A stretch of DNA of 64,000 bases from CAVVUC01 sp963751395 (GCA_963751395.1 CAVVUC010000004.1:310001-374000); one strand, 5' to 3'; positions 29,474-37,977 are shown, counted from the stretch's first letter. The notes: a model not told the origin generated them from the sequence alone. Made by a program: numbers and translations.

Positions 29474-31412
29474 GTGCGCCCGTGAAGCGGGCGTCAACGC
29501 GGGTGGAAGTCCCGCCGGTGCAATTAGACGGTTCAGCACCGCAGACCGTGCCAACTGCGTCGCCGCGAGGCGGGGTGGGGAGCAGGCATGGAGTCGAACC
29601 GGCAGGTCGCAATGCACAGATGAACCACATAAATGAGCCTCGAAAAACACTCCCGGCAGCCGAGCCTCTCAAGAGTGGGCGAAGGCCGCAGAGTCGAGAC
29701 CCAGACCAACCGTCGTGGGTTTTGACAATGGACCGGCGGGGTCTGCGTGGGCGACATGTCGCGAAGTGACGCGCGGGTAAACGGGGAGATCTGTCATGGC
29801 GGGTAAGCAAGACTCAACTGGCGGCACAACCCCAACAAAGGGGAAGGCCGTGCAGGCCAGGACAGAAGTCGGAGGCGTTCGTAGTAGTGATAATCCCGTG
29901 CCGGACCTCTGGTTCGGGCAACCCGCGGGGGAGCGAAGGGACGCCACTTGTTCCGCAGGAGCGAAGCGCAGGGAAGGACGCGGTGACGGCCCGCGAGGGC
30001 TACCAGCACCCGAGAAAGTCCGGCAACTGCAAATCACCCTGTATCGGAAAGCGAAGTCCAAGCCGGAATACCGGTTCTGGAGTCTATATGGAGAAGTGCA
30101 ACGCGCCAACGTGCTGGCAGCAGCTTGGCGGCGCGTGAAAGCGAATGCAGGAGCGGCGGGGGTGGATGGAGTGAGCATCGAGGAACTCGCCGCCGATGCG
30201 CAGGTGGAAGCCGCGTGGCTGAACGCGCTGCAAGAGGAGCTTCACTGCAAAACGTACCGGCCCGCGCCGGTGCGCAGGGTGAAGATTCCCAAAGCCAGTG
30301 GAGGGTTTCGTGGGTTGGGGATTCCCACGGTGAAAGACCGCGTGGTGCAGATGGCGGTGTATCTGGTGCTGATGCCGATCTTCGAGGCGGACTTCCATCC
30401 GCGCTCCTTCGGTTTTCGGCCCGGACGGGGCGCCCACCAGGCGGTGGAGGTAATCCGGGAGGCATTGCGCATGGGCAAGACCGAGGTGGTCGATGCCGAT
30501 CTGGGGCAATACTTCGACACGATCCCGCATCGGAAGCTGATGCGGCAGGTGGCCCGGCGGGTGAGCGACGGGATGATCCTGAAACTCATCAAAGCCTGGC
30601 TGCGCGCGCCGATCGTCGAGGAAGAGCAAGGCGGAGGCCGGAGGATGAAGGCCAACCCCTGTGGCACCCCGCAGGGCGGCGTCATCTCTCCCTTGCTGGC
30701 CAACATCTACCTTCATCCGCTGGATGAGGGCGTGAATGAATGCCGGCAAAAGCCGCGGATGGTGCGGTATGCGGACGATCTGGTGATCCTCTGTCGGCCC
30801 GGAGAAGGAGAGGGGATGAAGGAGCGGCTGGCTCGGTGGCTGCAAAGCCGGGGGCTGGCCCTGAACGAAACCAAGACCCGAGTGCTCCAGAGCTGCGCGA
30901 GCGGCTTTGAGTTCCTGGGTTTCACCTTCCGCTGGCAGCAGTCGAAGAAGGGAACGCCGTATGTGCATACCGAGCCGAGCGCCGGCGCAGAGCAGGCGCT
31001 CCGGGACCGGGTGCGTGAACTCACCCGGCGTCCCACCACCTGGAGAGCGACTGGCGAGGTTGTGCGCGAGATCAACCAAGTGACCCGTGGCTGGAGCAAC
31101 TACTTTGCTTTGGCCCACCACCACCGGAGCTTCGGGCAGATGAATCACTTCATCGCCCACCGGCTGCGGCAATGGTTATGGCGCAAGCACGGGAATCCCT
31201 CGGGGAAATACCAGCGCTGGCCGGACCGCGAACTCTTCACCACGTATGGACTCTATCACCTGCCGGCGACGCTGGCGTAAGACATCGCAAACCGACAAAG
31301 GAACTCGGAAAGCCGGATGCGGGAAAACTGCCCGTCCGGTTTGATGAGGGGCGGGAAGCAGACGGTCACTGGCCCGCGGGCCTCTCAATCCGTCGCTTCC
31401 CGCCTACTCTAC
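29474..31412 (+). mobile_element. Group II intron with encoded reverse transcriptase
   Basis: The 5' end has the GTGCG consensus at 29474. About 320 bases of structured leader precede the reverse-transcriptase gene. Downstream, domain V is recognisable at about 31309-31343 (AAGCCGGATGCGGGAAAACT then GCCCGTCCGGTTT). Domain VI follows (GGGGCGGGAAGC paired with GCTTCCCGCC), ending near CTCTAC at 31412. The intron is therefore nearly or fully complete and may be mobile. The 3' flank immediately enters a 76-base dispersed repeat. Ends are inferred from consensus, not from splice data. Confidence 0.85.
29796..31280 (+). CDS. ltrA: Group II intron reverse transcriptase/maturase
   Basis: A 494-residue LtrA-type protein. 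RT blocks are seen in order: YRPAPVRRVKIPKASGGFRG, then LGIPTVKDRVVQ, HPRSFGFRPGRGAHQAVE, VDADLGQYFDTIPH, GTPQGGVISPLLANIYLH and the catalytic VRYADDLVIL (about 325-334). The maturase X domain follows (EVVREINQVTRGWSNYFAL, then LRQWLWRKH). No HNH endonuclease domain is present at the C-terminus, so retrohoming would use an endonuclease-independent route. The N-terminal 75 residues are low complexity; translation may start later. Confidence 0.93.
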   Translation: MAGKQDSTGGTTPTKGKAVQARTEVGGVRSSDNPVPDLWFGQPAGERRDATCSAGAKRREGRGDGPRGLPAPEKVRQLQITLYRKAKSKPEYRFWSLYGEVQRANVLAAAWRRVKANAGAAGVDGVSIEELAADAQVEAAWLNALQEELHCKTYRPAPVRRVKIPKASGGFRGLGIPTVKDRVVQMAVYLVLMPIFEADFHPRSFGFRPGRGAHQAVEVIREALRMGKTEVVDADLGQYFDTIPHRKLMRQVARRVSDGMILKLIKAWLRAPIVEEEQGGGRRMKANPCGTPQGGVISPLLANIYLHPLDEGVNECRQKPRMVRYADDLVILCRPGEGEGMKERLARWLQSRGLALNETKTRVLQSCASGFEFLGFTFRWQQSKKGTPYVHTEPSAGAEQALRDRVRELTRRPTTWRATGEVVREINQVTRGWSNYFALAHHHRSFGQMNHFIAHRLRQWLWRKHGNPSGKYQRWPDRELFTTYGLYHLPATLA

Positions 31413-31414
31413 CC

Positions 31415-31490
31415 CGTGGCTCCCGATCCTTCGTCGTCACGGTGCCCGGCACGGTGACAAACGGCCCGCCTTCCAGCGGTGCAGCTTTTG
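31415..31490 (+). repeat. 76-base dispersed repeat, copy 1
   Basis: CGTGGCTCCCGATCCTTCGT and onward is about 91 percent identical over 76 bases to 32321-32396, in the same orientation on this strand. This copy directly abuts the 3' end of the group II intron. The remainder to 31618 (including an ATAGGAAATAGGGGCC / GACCCCTATTCCCTT palindrome) has no gene. Confidence 0.85.
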
Positions 31491-31618
31491 GGGAAATAGG
31501 AAATAGGGGCCTCGCATGACCCCTATTCCCTTCGGAAATCCCCGGCGTGGAGAAGCGGCAAAAAACGACTTTCCATCGGTGGGCACTCCGGCGATTCTGT
31601 TCCGCGCACTTTCCCCAA

Positions 31619-32176
31619 ATGGACACGATCGCAAGAATCTCCTCACAATGGCGTAATCGCATGCTGCTGCTGGCGGCGTTCCCGATCGCCTTCGGCCTTT
31701 GGTTTCTCTACGACGGGACCATCGCGTATCCACGTCATAATCGAAATTTTGCGGAGTTCCAGGCCGCGAAGGCCGCGGGCACGGCAAACACATGGTCGGA
31801 GTTTGCTTCGACGCGCGGCTGGCCCAACAAGGAGCACGCGAAGGCCTACGACATGGACCAGATCCGGATGCAATGGTTCATGGCGGCGTTAGCGGGCGGC
31901 GCCGGGCTGTGCGCGCTTGCGTGGCTTGCCATGTGTTTCAAGCGCGAATTGCGCAGCGACGCGGAAGCGGTTTACAGCGACACGGGGAAGCGCGTCCTGA
32001 TCAGCGCGATGCGCGCGGTGGACAAGAGCAGGTGGCAATCAAAGGGGATCGCGATCGCCATTTACGAAGAGGGCGGAAAGCGCAGGAAGCTGACGATCGA
32101 CGACTACAAGTATGCCGGCGGCGAGAAGATCCTGAAGCAGATCGAAGAGCGGCTGGGAACCACCGGGCCCGAATGA
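31619..32176 (+). CDS. Conserved-type membrane protein of unknown function
   Basis: A 185-residue protein with two transmembrane helices (about 15-33, LLLAAFPIAFGLWFLYDG, and about 82-100, FMAALAGGAGLCALAWLAMC). Between them is an exported loop containing FAEFQAAKAAG and WPNKEHAKAYDMDQIRMQWF. A cytoplasmic C-terminal domain (SDAEAVYSDTGKRVLISAMR, then KYAGGEKILKQIEERL) follows. The start at 31619 is preferred to a longer frame. Function not recognised. It is convergent with nuoC. Confidence 0.65.
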   Translation: MDTIARISSQWRNRMLLLAAFPIAFGLWFLYDGTIAYPRHNRNFAEFQAAKAAGTANTWSEFASTRGWPNKEHAKAYDMDQIRMQWFMAALAGGAGLCALAWLAMCFKRELRSDAEAVYSDTGKRVLISAMRAVDKSRWQSKGIAIAIYEEGGKRRKLTIDDYKYAGGEKILKQIEERLGTTGPE

Positions 32177-32307
32177 CCGCGAACCCAGCCATGCCGTGCG
32201 TTTCCCGCCGATTGCGGTTTGCGGGGATTGAGCAGCGGGTCAGGGCTGTGGATGTATGATCCGAACCGCAGGAGACCCTGGATCGCGGCGGGAAGCCGTA
32301 GGTCAGT

Positions 32308-32859
32308 TCAGCCTCGCGCGCGTGGCTCTCGATCTTTCGTCGTCGCGGTGCTCGGCACGGTGACAAACGGCCCGCCTTCCAGAGGTGCGGCTCTTGTAAA
32401 CGCCACGTTGGGCACGTCGCTCGGCTTGCCGGCGAGGGGGAATTCCTTGCGCAGCGGATGAAAAGGGTAGCCTTCCCACATCAAGATCCGGCGCAGGTCG
32501 GGATGACCGCCGAACTTGATTCCCATCATGTCGAAAACCTCGCGCTCGTGCCAGTTGGCCGTCGCCCACACGTCCGAAACAGTGGGCACTTGGAGATCGT
32601 CCTCGGAGACGGCGAATTTCAACCGCAGATGCTGGCCGCTCGCGAGGGAATAAAGCTCATACACCATCTCGAATCGCGGCTCCTCGCCGAAGTTGTCGAT
32701 GCTGGAAATGTCGATGAGGTAATCGAACCCAAGCTGTTCTTTGCAAACCTTCGCGAGTTCATGAATCGCCGTGCGCTCGACAAACAGCGTGGTCTCGCCG
32801 CGGAACTCGATCTTTTTCGAGACGGAAAATTTGGATTCTATTTCGGAGATGGCATTCAC
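32308..32859 (-). CDS. nuoC: NADH-quinone oxidoreductase subunit C with a repeat-encoded tail
   Basis: A 183-residue subunit of the complex I hydrophilic arm. Conserved features: FDYLIDISSIDNFGEEPRFE, VWATANWHEREVFDMMGIKF and HPDLRRILMWEGYPFHPLRK, ending in the usual PLAGKPSDVP. Translation starts at a GTG (32859). The last 27 residues (AAPLEGGPFVTVPSTATTKD onward) are encoded by the 76-base dispersed repeat and are not part of the family. nuoB lies upstream across a palindromic repeat. No nuoD follows. Confidence 0.92.
   Translation of the reverse strand: MNAISEIESKFSVSKKIEFRGETTLFVERTAIHELAKVCKEQLGFDYLIDISSIDNFGEEPRFEMVYELYSLASGQHLRLKFAVSEDDLQVPTVSDVWATANWHEREVFDMMGIKFGGHPDLRRILMWEGYPFHPLRKEFPLAGKPSDVPNVAFTRAAPLEGGPFVTVPSTATTKDREPRARG
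32321..32396 (+). repeat. 76-base dispersed repeat, copy 2, within the 3' end of nuoC
   Basis: It aligns base for base with 31415-31490 with about seven differences. Read on the minus strand it supplies the last codons of nuoC, including its approach to the stop codon. Confidence 0.85.
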
Positions 32860-32867
32860 GGTTGGAA

Positions 32868-32985
32868 AAATGACGAATGACGAATGACGAATGACGAATC
32901 AAATCCGAAACCCCAATGGCGAAACAGATTTTGCCGCATCATTCGAGCTTCGACATTCGTCATTCGGATTTTGTCATTACGAAGT
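32868..32985 (+). repeat. GAATGAC palindromic repeat between nuoB and nuoC
   Basis: Tandem ATGACGA units at 32870-32898 are mirrored by ACATTCGTCATTCGGATTTT at 32952-32971. The element fills the whole nuoB-nuoC gap, so the nuoBC transcript would carry a hairpin there. Same family as leuS 24844-24936 and 35805-35968. Confidence 0.85.
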
Positions 32986-33509
32986 TAAGTGAGCGTTTTG
33001 AAGAGTTCGCGCTTTTGATCCATGATCGCCGGCTCGGACTCGATTTTCCTCTGCAATCTCATCAGGCCTTCGAGCAGCGCCTCGGGGCGCGGCGGGCAGC
33101 CGGAAATATAGACATCGACAGGCAGCAGTTGATCGATGCCCTGGAGCACCGCGTAGCTGCGATACATGCCGCCGCTCGAAGCGCACGCGCCCATCGCGAT
33201 GCACCATTTCGGCTCGGGCATTTGATCCCAGATGCGTTTGACGGCGAGCGCCATTTTGTAAGTGACCGTGCCGGCGACGATCATCACATCCGACTGGCGT
33301 GGCGAGAAGCGCATGACCTCGGCGCCGAATCGCGAGATGTCGAACCGCGACGCGCCTGTGGCCATCAACTCGATCGCGCAACAGGCAAGGCCCATCGGCA
33401 TCGGCCAGAGCGAGTTTTTCCGCATCCAGTTGATGGCGGAATCAAGCTTGGTGAAAATGATGTTGCCCTCGATTTTGGAATCGTAGGCAACCGGGCTCAG
33501 TTCAGGCAT
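32985..33509 (-). CDS. nuoB: NADH-quinone oxidoreductase subunit B
   Basis: A 174-residue subunit that carries iron-sulfur cluster N2, next to the quinone site of complex I. The ligand cysteines are visible as GLACCAIELMA (about 41-51), the CIAMGACASSGGMY block (about 104-117) and ISGCPPRPEALLEGL (about 137-151). Start MPELSPVAYDSKIEGNIIFT. It is separated from nuoC by a palindromic repeat. No nuoA lies upstream. Confidence 0.95.
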   Translation of the reverse strand: MPELSPVAYDSKIEGNIIFTKLDSAINWMRKNSLWPMPMGLACCAIELMATGASRFDISRFGAEVMRFSPRQSDVMIVAGTVTYKMALAVKRIWDQMPEPKWCIAMGACASSGGMYRSYAVLQGIDQLLPVDVYISGCPPRPEALLEGLMRLQRKIESEPAIMDQKRELFKTLT

Positions 33510-33656
33510 GGCGGAAACCTTACGGGAGGCGGGTTGCGTCGCAAGCCGATTTTATGGAAACATCGATCTGCCCGAACTGGAACGTCAACGCGGCCGCCCG
33601 ATTTCCCGAAAATTTCTTCCCGTGAGCGTGGCTCGGCGGCTGCTTTTGTCGGGTGT

Positions 33657-33884
33657 ATGAAATATGTCGTGACGCTGCTCGCCATTGCAGGCGCTTACAC
33701 GTTCCTCATTCGGTCGAGCCCGATCGCGCCAGTCGCGCAAGTCGTCACCGAGCCGCGCGTGGATATCAACCCCGGTCCCGACAAGCCCGCGAAGCCCGAC
33801 AGCAACGTGATCAAACGCCCGCTCGATCGCGCCAACGAGGTTGCCGGGCTGGTGCGAAAAGAAAAAGCCGGCGAGAGTTTCTAG
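33657..33884 (+). CDS. Small exported or membrane-anchored hypothetical protein
   Basis: 75 residues: MKYVVTLLAIAGAYTFLIRS forms a signal or anchor helix, then a Pro/Asp-rich segment (VDINPGPDKPAKPDS) and a basic C-terminus. It is divergent from nuoB and precedes tRNA-Met. No family recognised. Confidence 0.5.
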   Translation: MKYVVTLLAIAGAYTFLIRSSPIAPVAQVVTEPRVDINPGPDKPAKPDSNVIKRPLDRANEVAGLVRKEKAGESF

Positions 33885-33951
33885 CCGGATTGGAGAGTTT
33901 TCTCCACTTGAAAGAGGACGGATGCTCCGCTACGTTCACGCCCTGCAAAAT

Positions 33952-34026
33952 GCCAGGGTAGCTCAGTGGTAGAGCAGGGGACTCATAAGCCCTTGGTCGG
34001 GAGTTCAACTCTCCCCCCTGGTACCA
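33952..34026 (+). tRNA. tRNA-Met (anticodon CAT)
   Basis: A 75-base tRNA with acceptor GCCAGGG paired to CCCTGGT (G-T at the first pair), short D-loop, anticodon loop CTCATAA, T-arm GGGAG-TTCAACT-CTCCC and encoded CCA. It lacks the three G-C pairs and C1-A72 mismatch of an initiator. CAT could also be the lysidine-modified tRNA-Ile2. The 3' end is followed by eroded sequence. Confidence 0.88.
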
Positions 34027-34139
34027 GGCCGCAGCCGGCGGAACGCCCGGTTGCATTCGCCAAGGCAACGAGGCCGGTCTCTCCGGTCCTGCGGGTCGAA
34101 TTCGTCTGAGCCGGAACATTGGCACCCTCTGAGACGGGG

Positions 34140-34403
34140 AACGCTCGCAGCCGGTTTCAAAACGACGTGTATCGCAAGCTCTTCGAGCCGGAGTTTGACC
34201 CCGACTACGTGCTGGAACATCACAACGCCGTCGCCCCGCGTGAACGTGACGAGGACAAGGGCAAGGACATCGGAACGGAGAGCCTTCGTCGCGCGCGGCT
34301 GGCATCGGAAAAGTGCCAAAAGCGTTGAATTTCTCAAGCGCCATCCAGACGCGGCCGACCGTTTGCATCTGCCGGAATTCTAAGCCTCGTATTTCCGGGA
34401 ACT
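34140..34403 (+). other. Eroded coding remnant downstream of tRNA-Met, not identified
   Basis: Several short frames with coding-like composition succeed one another: SRFQNDVYRKLFEPEFDPDY, then VLEHHNAVAPRERDEDKGKD, then, in another frame, EFLKRHPDAADRLHLPEF, a stop, and YFRELYGLLGPQSVKDDKVF. No intact gene and no recognised family. It may be island debris next to the tRNA. Confidence 0.3.
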
Positions 34404-34646
34404 CTACGGCCTGCTTGGCCCGCAGTCGGTGAAAGACGACAAGGTCTTTGCCGCCTGCAACGTCCTCGACTTCCCCAAGGCCGCCAACTGCTCCCGTTTC
34501 ACGGTGGGAAACCCTTCAAGGAGGTCGTCCATCGAATCGCCAACCTCCAGGTAGTCGATCAACGTCTGCACTGGCACGCGCGTCCCGGCAAAGCAAGGCG
34601 TGCCGCCCATGACCTCCGGGTCCGTCGAAACGATCTTCCGTTTCAT
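34404..34646 (-). CDS. DUF433 (VapB-like) antitoxin with altered C-terminus
   Basis: Residues 1-56 match DUF433 proteins well: VSTDPEVMGGTPCFAGTRVP, VQTLIDYLEVGDSMDDLLEG and FPTVKREQ. After that the family normally continues with a helix AIAFLELA; here it reads LAALGKSRTLQAAKTLSSFT, suggesting loss of the natural end. DUF433 genes are usually paired with a DUF5615 PIN-like toxin; none is recognisable downstream. Probably a leftover of a toxin-antitoxin pair. Confidence 0.65.
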   Translation of the reverse strand: MKRKIVSTDPEVMGGTPCFAGTRVPVQTLIDYLEVGDSMDDLLEGFPTVKREQLAALGKSRTLQAAKTLSSFTDCGPSRP

Positions 34647-34715
34647 GCGTTAACGGGAGTCAACAATCCGTCACTTGTTCATTGCCCGGTGTCTATTTTG
34701 ATTGAGTCATCACGG

Positions 34716-35804
34716 CTAGCGCGGACCGATCAAGTTCAGGATCGCGCTCTTCTCTGCCTTCGCGGGGATGATCCCGCCGCATTGCTCGCGGGCAATGTCG
34801 GGGTCTTTCAAGCCGTGGCCCGTGACCGTGCAGACGATGGTGGAGCCGTCTGCGATCTTGGGGAAAGGACAAACCTCGCAGCGATTTCTGCCGACGCATT
34901 TCATGAGGCCCGCGATCGAAGCCGCGCTGGCCGGTTCGACGAAGATGCCTTCGTGGCTCGCGAGCCAGCGTTGCGCTTCGAGGATTTCCGCGTCGCTCAC
35001 GATGTCGATCGCGCCGCACGAATCCTTGATCGCCGCCGATGCGAGTTCCCAGCTCGCCGGATTGCCAATGCGAATGGCGGTGGCGATGGTTTCAGGGTGC
35101 TCGACCGGTTTGTTGAAGTAAATGGGAGCGGCTCCTTCCGCCTGGAAGCCAACCATCTTCGGCAGCCGGGTCGCCCTGCCGATGCCATGGAATTCGCGGT
35201 AGCCCATCCAATACGCGCTGATGTTGCCGGCGTTGCCGACGGGCAGAATGTGAACGTCGGGCGCGTCACCGAGTTCGTCGATGATCTCGAATGACGCGGT
35301 CTTTTGTCCTTCGAGACGGTAGGGATTGATCGAGTTGACGATCGCGATTTTTTCCGTCTCGCCGATCTCCCGCACGAGCCGCAGCGCTTCGTCGAAGTTT
35401 CCTTCGATGGCGACGACTTTCGCGCCATACATGAACGCCTGGACGAGTTTGCCCATCGCGATTTTTCCGGCGGGCAGGAGCACGATGCAATCGACGCCGG
35501 CCCTCGCGGCATAAGCCGCCGCCGCCGCCAACGTGTTGCCGGTCGAGGCGCAGATCACCGCCTTGGAGCCTTCTTCGACGGCTTTCGAGAGCGCCATCGT
35601 CATGCCGCGATCCTTGAATGAGCCGGTCGGATTGAGCCCCTCGTATTTCACATACACCTGGCAGCCGCGCCCCACGCGTTCGCTCAGCCGCGGCGAGTGA
35701 ATCAGCGGCGTCGAGCCTTCGTTCAACGAAATGACAGGCGTCGCATCGGAGACGGGAAGATACTGGCGGTAGCGCGCGATGATGCCGCGGTCGTGGAGGG
35801 TCAT
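34716..35804 (-). CDS. thrC: Threonine synthase
   Basis: A 362-residue PLP enzyme converting O-phosphohomoserine to threonine. The PLP lysine is in GLNPTGSFKDRGMTMALSK (about residue 64), the phosphate-binding loop is LPVGNAGNISAYWMGY (about 185-200), and EGSTPLIHSPRL near the start is typical. The C-terminal TGHGLKDP is also conserved. It follows hom on the same strand across a palindromic repeat, giving hom-thrC. The GTP-free cytosolic pathway is completed by thrB at 1053. Confidence 0.95.
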   Translation of the reverse strand: MTLHDRGIIARYRQYLPVSDATPVISLNEGSTPLIHSPRLSERVGRGCQVYVKYEGLNPTGSFKDRGMTMALSKAVEEGSKAVICASTGNTLAAAAAYAARAGVDCIVLLPAGKIAMGKLVQAFMYGAKVVAIEGNFDEALRLVREIGETEKIAIVNSINPYRLEGQKTASFEIIDELGDAPDVHILPVGNAGNISAYWMGYREFHGIGRATRLPKMVGFQAEGAAPIYFNKPVEHPETIATAIRIGNPASWELASAAIKDSCGAIDIVSDAEILEAQRWLASHEGIFVEPASAASIAGLMKCVGRNRCEVCPFPKIADGSTIVCTVTGHGLKDPDIAREQCGGIIPAKAEKSAILNLIGPR

Positions 35805-35968
35805 AATGACGAAATCCGAATGACGAATGGTCCTGAGCGAAGCACAGCGGAGTCGAAGGAATGAATGCCAAAACCCGAAGCATGAAACGCAGGCGCCCTA
35901 CGAAATGCCGATGGACTTTTCGTCATTCGGATTTCCTTCGTCATTCGGATTTCGTCATTCGTCATTTC
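35805..35968 (-). repeat. GAATGAC palindromic repeat between hom and thrC
   Basis: ATGACGAAATCCGAATGACG at 35805-35824 is mirrored by several TTCGTCATTCGGATTTC units at 35920-35965. It also contains TCCTGAGCGAAGCACAGCGG, a second repeat-like element. The repeat fills the gap between hom and thrC and could attenuate or stabilise the message. Confidence 0.8.
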
Positions 35969-37261
35969 TTAAAAAGTCTCCACGCGAATCATGCGCGGCG
36001 GACGCTTCACGCAGGCAAGTCCCGCGATGCTTGCGAGTGCCGCTTGCATCTGGCCGTTGGAAGCATTGTGAATCATGAGCACAAGAGGCACCGAATCGCC
36101 CTCGGGGGTTTCCGGCTGGATGACGGATGAGATGCCGATGTCGTGCTTGCCCAGAATTCCGGCGACCTGCGCGAGCACGCCCGGTTGATCCGCGACTGCC
36201 AGCCGGAGGTAATACTGCGAGACGATCTGGTCGATCGGTTTGCACGTTCCGTAAAGTCCGTGCGGCGTGAAGCCATAGCTGCGGCGCGGGGATTCAAGCG
36301 CGATGCCGGCTTCGGCGATGTCGCTGATGACGGCGCTCGAGGTCGCGTCCTGTCCCGCTCCCCGTCCGTAAAACAAGGTTTCGCCAACCACGTCGCCATG
36401 CACGGCCACCGCGTTGAACACGCCGCTGACCGAGGCCAGCACATGGCTTTGCGGGATGAGGGTGGGATGAACGCGCACCTCGATCTCACTCTGCCTCTCG
36501 GCTTTGATGATCGCGAGCAGCTTGATGCGGTAACCGAGCTGCTTTGCAAAAGCGATGTCCTCCGCCGTGATCTCCTCGATGCCTTCGACGTGGATTTTTT
36601 CCTGCGGAACCCAGAAGCCGTAGGCGAGCGAGGCGAGAATCACGGCCTTGTGCCCGGAGTCCCAGCCGTTGATGTCCAGCGTCGGATCGGCCTCGGCATA
36701 GCCGGCCTGCTTCGCCTCGCGCAACGCGTCCTCGAAGCTCTGGTTCGACTCGCTCATGCGTGTGAGGATGTAGTTGCACGTGCCGTTGACGATGCCGTGA
36801 ATCGAGAGGATGTGATTCGCGATGAACGCTTCGTTGAGCGTCTTGATGATGGGGATTCCGCCCGCTGCCGCCGCCTCGAAAAACACCGGCACTTTGTGCT
36901 TCGCCGCCGCCGCGAAAATCTCCTGGCCGTGTTCGGCGAGCAGCGCCTTATTGGCGGTCACGACCATCTTGCCGGCCTCGATCGCGCGCAGAATCAACTG
37001 AAGCGCCACTTTGGTGCCGCCGATCAACTCCACCACGACGTGAATCGACGGATCTTCCACGAGGTCTTCCCATCGTGTCGTGCGCTGCTCCTCCGGCGGC
37101 GTGATCGCGCGCTGCGTCGTCCATTCGCGCTCGGCGACTTTTTTCACCACCAACTCGAGGCCGAGCCGCTCCATGAGCAGCACGCGGTTTTGCGACAGGT
37201 TTTTGTAAACGCCCGTGCCGATGGTGCCGAGTCCGGCAAGGCCGATGTTGATTTGTTTCAT
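35969..37261 (-). CDS. hom: Homoserine dehydrogenase
   Basis: A 430-residue enzyme reducing aspartate semialdehyde to homoserine. N-terminal NAD(P)-binding loop GLAGLGTIGTGVYKNL, catalytic-domain segments FFEAAAAGGIPIIKTLNEAF and NGTCNYILTRMSES, ADPTLDINGWDSGHKAVILA, and a C-terminal ACT domain (LAVADQPGVLAQVAGILGKH, about 350-425) suggesting feedback control by threonine. The start at 37261 is preferred to an upstream extension that runs into transposon debris. It heads a hom-thrC transcript. Confidence 0.95.
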   Translation of the reverse strand: MKQINIGLAGLGTIGTGVYKNLSQNRVLLMERLGLELVVKKVAEREWTTQRAITPPEEQRTTRWEDLVEDPSIHVVVELIGGTKVALQLILRAIEAGKMVVTANKALLAEHGQEIFAAAAKHKVPVFFEAAAAGGIPIIKTLNEAFIANHILSIHGIVNGTCNYILTRMSESNQSFEDALREAKQAGYAEADPTLDINGWDSGHKAVILASLAYGFWVPQEKIHVEGIEEITAEDIAFAKQLGYRIKLLAIIKAERQSEIEVRVHPTLIPQSHVLASVSGVFNAVAVHGDVVGETLFYGRGAGQDATSSAVISDIAEAGIALESPRRSYGFTPHGLYGTCKPIDQIVSQYYLRLAVADQPGVLAQVAGILGKHDIGISSVIQPETPEGDSVPLVLMIHNASNGQMQAALASIAGLACVKRPPRMIRVETF

Positions 37262-37368
37262 GCGAAAAAGGAGGCGCAATATCGCCAGAAGGCCGGTGGA
37301 GTGTAAAGCGGGTTTTCCAGCGCGGCGCAGGCACCGGCCCGGGGCGTCCACGCACGCGAGGCGTTGTC

Positions 37369-37977
37369 GTGGATGCCAGGGCGGTGAAGAAAAGTTCCGC
37401 GCAGTGGGCAAAGGCCCACTTTGCCGCAGAAAGCCGCGAAATGACATTGCGGGAAAGCACGCGGGGGGCGCTGCGGGCAAAAATCTGGGTCAGGGAGGTG
37501 TGGCAGCGGGAGCCCTCCGATGCCCGGGCCCGGCACCGGCTTCTGGTGGTCCGGCAGGAACAGGACGGCACCTTCAAACACAGCCTGAGCAATGCGTCGC
37601 GGCAGACATCGCCGGAAAGGCTGGCCTGCATGCAAACCCAGCGGTTCTGGATCGAGCGGGCCTTCCAGGATGCCGGAAGCGAACTGGGCATGGCCGACTA
37701 TGAGGTTCGTGGCTGGAAGGGCTGGCATCACCACATGGCTCTTGTCTGTCTGGCGCTCCTGTTCACCCTCAAAGAGCGAATTGCCCACGCGCAGAGCATT
37801 CCGCTCCTGAGCGTGCGCGATATCGTCGAGTTGCTCGAAATCTACCTGCCGCCGCCGCTCACGCGATCCAGACGATCTTCTCGCAGCCATGTCCCGGCGA
37901 CATCAAACCCGGAAGAAATGGATCAATTCGGCGCGGAAAGAGCGACGAAAACTACAAAAGAAGATAACAAAGTAGAG
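37369..37977 (+). pseudogene. C-terminal remnant of an IS701-type transposase
   Basis: The open frame contains WAKAHFAAESREMTLRES, RFWIERAFQDAGSELGMADY and EVRGWKGWHHHMALVCLALL, which is the conserved C-terminal region (with the catalytic Glu in IERAFQD) of IS701/IS4-type DDE transposases. The N-terminal half with the two Asp residues is missing, and no start codon or terminal repeat was found upstream. The sequence ends close to the start of hom. Confidence 0.75.

Noticed and set aside
32177..32307. Additional gene between the membrane protein and nuoC
   Set aside because: Only 130 bases with partial palindromes (TTCCCGCCG / CGGCGGGAA); no coding signal, perhaps a terminator.
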